Below the pieces are notes generated by a model. That model had not been told where the DNA came from. It was given only the letters and a program-made list of their open reading frames with translations, and made no database searches. Below, piece by piece: positions 56,401 through 60,000 of a stretch of 60,000 bases of DNA. This DNA comes from Hydractinia symbiolongicarpus (Eukaryota; Cnidaria; Hydrozoa; Anthoathecata; Hydractiniidae): positions 6,636,001 through 6,696,000 of the forward strand of contig NC_079886.1 of the NCBI RefSeq assembly GCF_029227915.1. Reading direction: 5' to 3'. Position numbers and translations under genes: made by a program. Numbering within the stretch: the first letter of the stretch is position 1; each line of letters opens with the position of its first letter.

Positions 56401-58920
56401 TTTTATTCGTGCATTTCAGATTATATCTTTCGGCTTCCGTAACTATGGAGTTTTTAAACAAGGAAAAGTTCTTGTTACCGCTACACAGAACGATACCTAT
56501 TAATTTGGAATTCGAATCATGCTCACTAACCGGAATGTTGCATCAGAAAGTGATTCGCGCTGAAAAACCTGAGTTAGAAACACAAATTCATCGAATAAAC
56601 TTGGATGTCTGTTTTCTAAGAGATGAACGAAAGTCTTTACAGGTTCGTATACGGCTTTGCTGGCATTGAGTTGTTGCGTTTGTAATGAAATTTGCGAGAT
56701 TTGCATATATATCTAAATATCTTTTACAATGTTCCATCAAGACTGCTCTCCACTGGCATAAAAAACCTGCGAAGACCTATTGAGTGTATGATTTCCATCT
56801 TAATGTGAACACTAACAAGTGTATAAAAATAAAATAACGAGGAGAAGTTGAAATTGATACAGCTTTTATCAACCTTTTTGTGACTCTTCAAATCGGCGCT
56901 AAAAAAACTACCTAAATTGTCTTACGTATTCACATGTTTTGGTAATTTTTAATGTTTTTACGCATCATTCTTTTGTAAATATTTTTATGTGTGTTTTCAG
57001 GAGCAGATATTAAACTATGTTACGTCTTTACCATCGAAGTTATTGGAACAGAAGAATATTTTGGATTTTATGGGGTTTTATCAAGAAAAGTTGCTGTTAA
57101 CCGAAGAAAAGTATTTTGAATGCAAGGTAATGTAAATGCCAGAGCAAGCTACTGTCAAACATTCTAAATAAAAATTCTATTGTTACGCTGGATATTAATT
57201 CCCTGACCACTAGTACCACTCCCCAAGGTTATTCTAGCAGCGTCAGCAAACTAGTACCAGTCCCCAAGATGTTTTCATGTTTATTTTAAATGTGTTTTAA
57301 CTTCACTATAGTGTACCATCGCTTCTTGAGTTTTTATGACTTTTTTAGTTGAGAAAATAGGTCTATATATAATTAAGTATGCATTCAAAGTCCTGTATAA
57401 TCTCATCCCAATCAATTATACTATTAATTTTGTTGTTTTAAACCATGTCACTATAGAAATTGATAAAAAATATATCCAGTTAAAAATTGGGAAATTATTT
57501 TCTTTTTGTAAGTTCCTTATGCCACAATGATCAATTCTTTTTGCCCTATAATTTACCTAAATCTTAGTTGACATTAAGTTTCTTATGAAAAAAATAATTG
57601 GTTTGTAACAAAATTACATACTTTGTACATACAATGTGTTTCTGTCCCTTAGAAGTTAGTTATAACAGATGTTCTCTTTATCAATATTTTCAGACGTATT
57701 TGGACAACATGATGAAGGAGATAAAAGATTACAAAACACTTGCTGTGTACTCGGCTAACATATACGCCATCTTGCAGAAACTATCCCGCGTGCATCACCT
57801 GTACAATTTTCCTGTTCACGCTTTCATGAGCGTATTTGATGAAACTTTAACACAAAGTCACGCTACAAAAGCAGCGGCATCAAACGTGCTAGCAAGAGCT
57901 GAAGAGATGAAAACAAGTTTTACTGGAATTATGTTTAAACGAATATCAATGTCAATCTTTTTAGGTATGATTTTTTATATCAAGATGTCGTTTGTTTGTA
58001 TGCTCCAGTTGAATAATTCAATAAGGGCTGCGTAACCGTGGCTATTTTGATTGCTTGACTGGTTGACTGTTTCAGCTGGCTGTTTGGTTAGTTGGTTTTT
58101 ATTGCTTTCATTAAGCAAACAAATGGCTGTTTTAATGGATTCAATAGCGTCTTGTTTTTTTATACCTGTAACTGAGGGAAGTTTTTTAAACCTGCCTAAA
58201 CAAAAAAAAAAGGAGGTTAGAGTGCGTCTTAAAAAGTATTGATATTGTGTTACAAGTGGTTGATATTACACCAACTTTCCTATTTTCTCCCATGCTATAT
58301 CCCATGTTGGATTCATGCAGTGCATATTATACTGACCGAAATGACACGGGAACTTGAGAAAGCTGTAAAGTAGAGGACGTTTTATTTATTTTGCCTTTGA
58401 TTTTTAAAATGACTAGAAAACGTTTTCCTTATTACTCCATTTATATTTTTTTCTCAAAAGAACACATATTCCTGTTCCCGTTATGTATTGTTCTCGAAAA
58501 AGTTAAAAATCACACTGCTGTTACTGAGGAGGAGAGATGTTTATTTTTCACTGGATTTAATTTCTCCATCGCTGAATCCTGTGCATTTGACAGACCACAT
58601 TGGATACAACAGGAGGTAGTAAGCTATTTTGTTAACATTAGTTGTAAATTCATCGGGTTCGCCCGCGTAGTGCATACCTATTGGGCATTTCTATTTCGTG
58701 CATTTGTAGCATAAAGTAGCGATTTGGTAGACATTTTCTGCTGTGTTCTAAAGAGCAATAGCTTTTAATTACTGCCTCCCTTCTAGGTGAAAATATTCGT
58801 TATTGTGCGTTTTTTTAGTCTTGGAAAAGATTTGTTCATCTATCTTATACGGTTCCCTGTTTTAAAAACTTGCTTCATAGTTTAACCAAGCGAACACATG
58901 AATGGGAAGAATATTTTGAG
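18840..58920 (+). CDS. DNHD1: Divergent dynein heavy chain, DNHD1-like (51 exons, 3' end outside window)
   Basis: I joined 51 exons by GT-AG sites; phases agree at all 50 junctions and give 3793 codons with no stop. Domain order: tail (residues 1-904), linker (905-1525), AAA1 (1526-1822), AAA2 (1823-2204), AAA3 (2205-2630), AAA4 (2631-2971), stalk and microtubule-binding domain (2972-3240), AAA5 (3241-3575), start of AAA6 (3576-3793). The rest of AAA6 and the C-terminal domain must lie past 60000. Dyneins are microtubule motors; the ring hydrolyses ATP, mainly at AAA1. Here AAA1 has Asn for the Walker B Glu, AAA2 lost its Walker B Asp and AAA4 its P-loop; only AAA3 has both motifs. Standard DNAH and DYNC proteins keep AAA1 intact, so this is most like DNHD1 (about 4,750 residues in human; needed for sperm flagella). 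Family certain, DNHD1 orthology likely. The start at 18840 is the first ATG after an in-frame stop. Confidence 0.9.
21316..22066. mobile_element. piggyBac-type MITE in intron 1, TTAA-flanked
   Basis: A perfect 13-bp inverted repeat, CCCTATTCGGTCC at 21316 and GGACCGAATAGGG ending at 22066, is flanked by TTAA on both sides (21312-21315, 22067-22070). TTAA duplication plus CCC termini is the piggyBac pattern. Both ends also carry a GC-rich palindrome around GGCGGATTCCGCC, preceded on the left by a run of about 20 G. No transposase is encoded, so it is a non-autonomous element of ~750 bp. The sequence between 20771 and 22474 outside it is plain intron. Confidence 0.85.
24535..24700 (+). mobile_element. 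tRNA-derived SINE-like copy in an intron
   Basis: GGTAACTCAGTCAGTAGAGC fits the tRNA A-box region, and GTGGTTTCGATTCCCAC a B box with a T-arm stem. The order and spacing resemble a tRNA, but the anticodon arm (TTTGACTCGTATGAGG) is imperfect and the 3' acceptor side does not pair. A unique body follows. It differs from the 6478-6834 family. Confidence 0.6.
25936..26223. repeat. Diverged tandem duplication in intron 5
   Basis: Two units of about 143-145 bp (25936-26078 and 26079-26223) share AGTGAATGACCCTCA or AGTGAATGATCCTCA, TGTGGGACRYATTAAAAAT, AAATTAATACT.ACAAACTTAA, TTGGTGG or TTGATGG and AAGTTC, with roughly 20-25% differences. They end just before exon 6. Confidence 0.7.
26635..38675 (+). 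CDS. DNHD1: Dynein-like gene, exons 7-18: linker (DHC_N2) region
   Basis: Exons: 26635-26832, 27632-27808, 29319-29558, 30366-30437, 30549-30683, 31347-31442, 31936-32067, 33414-33645, 34282-34461, 36897-37047, 37998-38146, 38574-38675. Hallmarks in order: 'RFELWKYLDLTIQTINEW'; 'IHHWKEIFVILG' (matching the RHW motif); 'WKYLGKMFSS' (matching W-YLE-IF); and 'RLYFLSHGEMLKLLA' with 'FVRKCFNGMTNLKF', matching the conserved PRFYFLSDDELLEIL and KCFDGI segments. The linker is the swinging mechanical element of dyneins. Its good conservation contrasts with the eroded ATP sites. Confidence 0.88.
27180..27540 (-). repeat. Dispersed repeat family, intron copies
   Basis: Minus-strand copies of the family seen at 15776-16990. 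Landmarks on the + strand are TCAAGAAAATGTAGAAAATC, TACTTTTGATGAACAGTTA and TTTTGATGACGCCATCAACC. A weaker unit precedes near 27205. The downstream part (AAACAGGTGGGTTGACCC) is shared with the copy near 32400. Confidence 0.55.
32280..32460 (-). repeat. Dispersed repeat family, intron copy
   Basis: TGATCAAGATGATGTATAGG, TTTTTAATGAACAATTAAAGG, TTTTTGATTACATCATTAAC and a following GGTGGTCCC segment match, in order, the copy at about 27345-27540 and, in reverse, those at 15.8-17 kb. Confidence 0.5.
35065..36696. mobile_element. TTAA-flanked DNA transposon with THAP-like remnant
   Basis: The ends AGGGGAACTCCAGTAAAA (35065) and TTTTCACTGGAGTGCCCCT (ending 36696) are imperfect inverted repeats. Both are flanked by TTAA (35061-35064, 36697-36700). 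Inside, the + frame from 35342 encodes 'SFYICLSHFTDSSFKRELQ', which resembles the C-terminal half of a THAP zinc finger (C-x2-HF---F), a DNA-binding domain of Kolobok and P-type transposases. Kolobok elements also duplicate TTAA. The frame soon decays, so the 1.63-kb copy is non-autonomous. It lies in the intron between exons 15 and 16. The alternative is a piggyBac-type element. Confidence 0.7.
39023..40978 (+). CDS. DNHD1: Dynein-like gene, exons 19-23: AAA1
   Basis: Exons: 39023-39225, 39477-39683, 40056-40322, 40434-40571, 40903-40978. The entry motif 'YGYEYDSTLPRLVLTPHTDR' (residues 1540 on) is the classic start of dynein AAA1. The P-loop is GKSQDGKS (1578-1585); it fits GxxxxGK[ST] but not the near-invariant GPAGTGKT. 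The Walker B segment is 'ILCLDNAHF': Asp1630 is kept and the catalytic Glu is Asn1631, where dyneins have CFDEFNR. 'VPDNLREMLRPVSIHS' matches the conserved PDNLK-LFRPVAM segment. Nucleotide binding is plausible, but efficient hydrolysis is doubtful by analogy with E-to-Q Walker B mutants. Confidence 0.88.
40794..40825. repeat. Perfect 14-bp hairpin in an intron
   Basis: GTTAATATGGTGAT (40794-40807), loop GATA, then ATCACCATATTAAC (40812-40825). It lies in the 331-bp intron between exons 22 and 23, about 80 bp before the acceptor. AATAATCACC just upstream repeats part of one arm. Confidence 0.9.
41071..44067 (+). CDS. DNHD1: Dynein-like gene, exons 24-28: AAA2
   Basis: Exons: 41071-41294, 41617-41838, 42848-43082, 43337-43505, 43771-44067. 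The P-loop GKAACGKT (residues 1915-1922) is intact. 'MYGHFDSNSTWIDGLF' matches LYGE-D--T-EW-DG. The Walker B region reads 'NWFVMNGNINNSWI' where dyneins have WIVFDGPVDA-WIE, so the acidic Asp is Asn2017. 'AVSPALISRSTILHF' matches the VASPATVSRCGMVY sensor segment. AAA2 in dyneins binds ATP without hydrolysing it, so this loss may matter less than that in AAA1. Confidence 0.85.
44171..44489. mobile_element. Probable piggyBac-type MITE in intron 28
   Basis: TTAA at 44167-44170 is followed by CCCTATTCATGCCAGGGG, and the other end reads CCAAGCCTTTAGGG followed by TTAA (44490-44493). The termini share CCCTA and a loose GCC block. The left end resembles that of the 21316-22066 element (CCCTATTC). 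It is 319 bp with no coding content. Confidence 0.55.
44891..48310 (+). CDS. DNHD1: Dynein-like gene, exons 29-34: AAA3, the only intact ATP site
   Basis: Exons: 44891-45077, 45716-45814, 45930-46257, 46494-46750, 47127-47329, 48108-48310. Walker A is 'GEPGSGKSS' (2289-2296) and Walker B 'VFVDDLNLS' (Asp2383-Asp2384), matching the dynein VDDLNMP motif. 'FVGINSKSLLQPKLYRHFSI' corresponds to the R-N-VTPRFLRHFN segment with drift. 'YVFSQHDVARVFKGLFL' matches HY-FNLRDLSRVFQG. In dyneins AAA3 is the regulatory ATPase. The acceptor of exon 34 is ATAGCAG, so use of TAG or CAG would add or drop one residue in frame. Confidence 0.88.
47541..47565. repeat. Perfect 11-bp hairpin in an intron
   Basis: CTTATTCCATA, loop ACG, TATGGAATAAG, in the intron between exons 33 and 34. 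No role is apparent. Confidence 0.85.
48853..50965 (+). CDS. DNHD1: Dynein-like gene, exons 35-38: AAA4, nucleotide site lost
   Basis: Exons: 48853-49130, 49382-49474, 49795-49954, 50475-50965. 'LVFFDDMLRHAENLCRAL' and 'LGGHALLIS' align with the approach to the AAA4 P-loop (usually P-GHALLVGVGGSG[KR]QS). The loop itself reads SQNGHGRK (2734-2741), with neither the first Gly nor the Lys-Ser. 'GYCPDLYSSSELLLIC' matches G-VPNLY--DE---I. 'RIKQNLHIVLC' and 'FCVDVYKEWSNDVL' match the conserved R--LHIVLCMSPVG and TIDWF--WP-DAL segments. Confidence 0.87.
51210..53736 (+). CDS. DNHD1: Dynein-like gene, exons 39-42: stalk and microtubule-binding domain
   Basis: Exons: 51210-51476, 51961-52106, 52810-53080, 53614-53736. 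Exon 39 is a coiled coil rich in Glu, Lys and Ile (stalk CC1). Exons 40-41 hold the microtubule-binding domain: 'YEAALAALSLLD', 'RAPPQGVKYVTDMLCVMFGV' and 'FYDKDHISDAMYDKL' match EAL-ALD-L, K-PP--V--V-E-VC-ML-V and YDKDNI. 'AANQLSVWIQAIYNYATIL' and 'LQPKKTALQDAE' match AC-GLC-WV-AM--Y and V-PKK--L--AE. Exon 42 is CC2. The domain has normal length and is well kept, so microtubule binding seems retained. Confidence 0.88.
52295..52417. repeat. 18-bp tandem array with inverted halves, in intron 40
   Basis: Units of exactly 18 bp run from 52295. The first three are AAGGTTATCACGCTTTTA, AAGGCTATCATCCTTTTG and AAGGTTATCACCCTGTTA. After a switch unit at 52349 the next three are in the opposite sense: AAGAGTGATGGCCTTTGA, AAGAATGATGGCCTTTAA and AAGGGTGATAGCCTT. 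The two halves can fold on each other. Confidence 0.85.
54047..56642 (+). CDS. DNHD1: Dynein-like gene, exons 43-47: AAA5 and strut
   Basis: Exons: 54047-54500, 55090-55184, 55481-55541, 55654-55825, 56420-56642. 'GDSILTAASVVYMGIL' matches GD-LL-A--IAYLG-F. 'CCPLLIDPQDVGERWVKVIE' matches WPLMIDPQ-QA-KWIK. 'PGFRLYLSASV' and 'RAEKPELETQIHRINLDVCF' match FRFYITTKL and R-E-PELE-----L. Exon 44 must start at 55090 (after CTTAG); starting at the nearby CAG (55097) would break the frame. Confidence 0.87.
57001..58920 (+). CDS. DNHD1: Dynein-like gene, exons 48-51: start of AAA6, runs off the window
   Basis: Exons: 57001-57126, 57694-57964, 58461-58615, 58819-58920. 'YKTLAVYSANIYAILQKLSR' matches the Y-P-A-RG--LYF---DL segment. 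'HIFLFPLCIVLEKVKNHTAV' fits E-DKLLFSF-L-LKIL. 'FKNLLHSLTKRTHEWEEYFE' fits the L--L-F--L--S-----EW--Y segment before the AAA6 core. A donor GTACTT follows at 58921. The remaining exons lie past 60000, beyond an intronic transposon. Confidence 0.82.
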
Positions 58921-59052
58921 GTACTTGTGTTTTTTGAACCTTGAATTTCCACTTCTGTTTCGGTTACCGTTCAAATAGTAAAAAAGACATTCCACGCCAT
59001 CTTTGTACTTTTTTCTACTATATTCAAGCTTACTTTTTAAGTAAAAGACATA

Positions 59053-60000
59053 CAGTGGAATCCCTCTAAAGCGGACACCATTGGTGCAAAAAAAAGTGTC
59101 CGCTTTAGAGGGATGTCCGCTTTATAGGAAGTTGACCAAAAAATTAGTTTTAGACCTAATTTTGACCAAAAAAGCTTTTTTTGTAGTACTGGCGGGTATC
59201 ATGGGGTGACTTGCAACACTAGGGTAGACGGCAACATCAATAGATTTAGCTTATCGAGCAAAGAACCCAAGTTGGCTGTGTAAAGTAAGTTTAGCAGCTC
59301 AAATTTGTCGGTGTTGCAACCAACCTTTAAGTGTTGCTAAGGTTATAAACTAAGAAACCAAGTTATATTACGAAGATATATTTCATTTATCTTATAGGTC
59401 TTTCAATACACGTTTTTCTCCCTATTTGAAATAATCTTTGATTGAGGATTGTTTTCTATTTTGAAGCTGAAGTTCCTCAATCTTTTTCGTAATGGTTGAC
59501 AACATTTCTTGGCATGTATCATCAAAAATAGTAGATCGCTTAATTTTATCAAGCATAGTGATTAGCTCGGTGAAACCAAGCATTTCTTCTTCAACCACGT
59601 CTTCACTCTCATCATCATCCTCGGAAATCTCTTCGACCTGACATGCCATCTCTGGATTTTCAATTGCGTTAATGCTAGCTTCTCGGATTTAATGTCGCCA
59701 ATTTATTTCTAATTCGTTAATTCTTGGCTCTGAAGCTGGAACATCGGCGTCAAAATCGATGTATTCTGCAGCAGACATATCTTCAGTTAATTCCTTCACC
59801 AGAGCTTCAAATTCCAAGTCATCTTCTTGATCTTCCATCAATTCACTTTCTCCTTGAACTACGCCACATTTCTCGAAACAATTTTTGATGGTCAAGTTGG
59901 TTACTTCTTTCCACGCATCTTGAACTCATTGAATAGCCATAAGTATGTCTACGCTCTTGATAATTTCAGTTGCAGATTTATTCTCCTGGATCCTTGCAAG
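59053..60000 (-). mobile_element. Tigger/pogo-type transposon, 3' part, runs off the window
   Basis: The terminus CAGTGGAATCCCTCTAAAGC at 59053 follows TA (59051-59052), the target site of Tc1/mariner-type elements, and matches the style of Tigger ends. Just inside, GTGTCCGCTTTAGAGGG (59096-59112) is a perfect inverted copy of terminal bases 59062-59078, and ATGTCCGCTTTATAGG follows as a third, diverged copy. The transposase reads toward this end. The other terminus lies beyond 60000. Confidence 0.85.
59422..60000 (-). pseudogene. Tigger-type transposase C-terminal part, with in-frame stops
   Basis: One minus-strand frame runs from the window end to the stop before 59422. It contains 'EIIKSVDILMAIQ', 'VQDAWKEVTNLTIKNCFEKC', a long acidic stretch, 'EEMLGFTELITML' and a final 'SSIKDYFK'. 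The 'W--V---TI-NCF-K-G' segment followed by an acidic region is typical after the DDE domain of Tigger transposases. The end resembles a PCNA-interacting motif (Q-x2-I-x2-[YF]F). In-frame stops at 59926-59928 (TGA, probably from TGG) and 59689-59691 (TAA) show the copy is dead. Confidence 0.82.

Noticed and set aside
18840-58920. Standard axonemal (DNAH) or cytoplasmic (DYNC1H1/DYNC2H1) dynein
   Set aside because: Those keep GPAGTGKT and a DE Walker B in AAA1; this protein does not.

Overview
The window reads as nuclear DNA of an AT-rich, intron-rich invertebrate animal. Evidence is one dynein-type gene cut by about 50 GT-AG introns, tRNA-derived SINEs, a LINE end, and many DNA-transposon remnants (Ginger-like, piggyBac-like, Tigger/pogo-like, hAT-like). 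A cnidarian, perhaps a hydrozoan, is my best guess, but nothing here fixes the taxon.

Bases 1-18.8 kb are a transposon-rich intergenic region. In order: the 3' end of a LINE reverse-transcriptase ORF (2-304); a decayed transposase tail with a PHD-type zinc finger (minus strand, 3661-4470); three copies of one tRNA-derived SINE (5091-5220, 6478-6834, 14574-14942); a tRNA-like cloverleaf (7353-7426); a hAT dimerisation-domain fragment (7680-8063); and two neighbouring copies of one DNA transposon in opposite orientation. Copy A (9131-13154) has 4-bp GTGT duplications, a terminal array of about 11 units of 63/66 bp, and a broken Ginger/KRBA2-like integrase gene lacking its catalytic core. Copy B (13297-14041) is a short deletion derivative. 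Diverged repeats and a 53-bp minisatellite follow (15.3-17.4 kb).

From 18840 to 58920 and past the window end, the + strand carries one large gene. I joined 51 exons whose splice phases agree at every junction, giving 3793 codons: a dynein heavy chain with tail, linker, AAA1-AAA5, stalk with microtubule-binding domain, and the start of AAA6. It is very divergent. AAA1 keeps its P-loop but its Walker B glutamate is asparagine; AAA2 has lost its Walker B aspartate; AAA4 has lost its P-loop; only AAA3 keeps both Walker motifs. This pattern, the size and the 1.9-kb first exon fit DNHD1 (dynein heavy chain domain-containing protein 1) better than any standard axonemal or cytoplasmic dynein.

The introns hold TTAA-flanked elements (21316-22066, 35065-36696 with a THAP-like remnant, 44171-44489), a tRNA-derived SINE-like copy, perfect hairpins and an unusual 18-bp array whose halves are inverted (52295-52417). 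The window ends inside a decayed Tigger-type element (from 59053), probably sitting in the next dynein intron.
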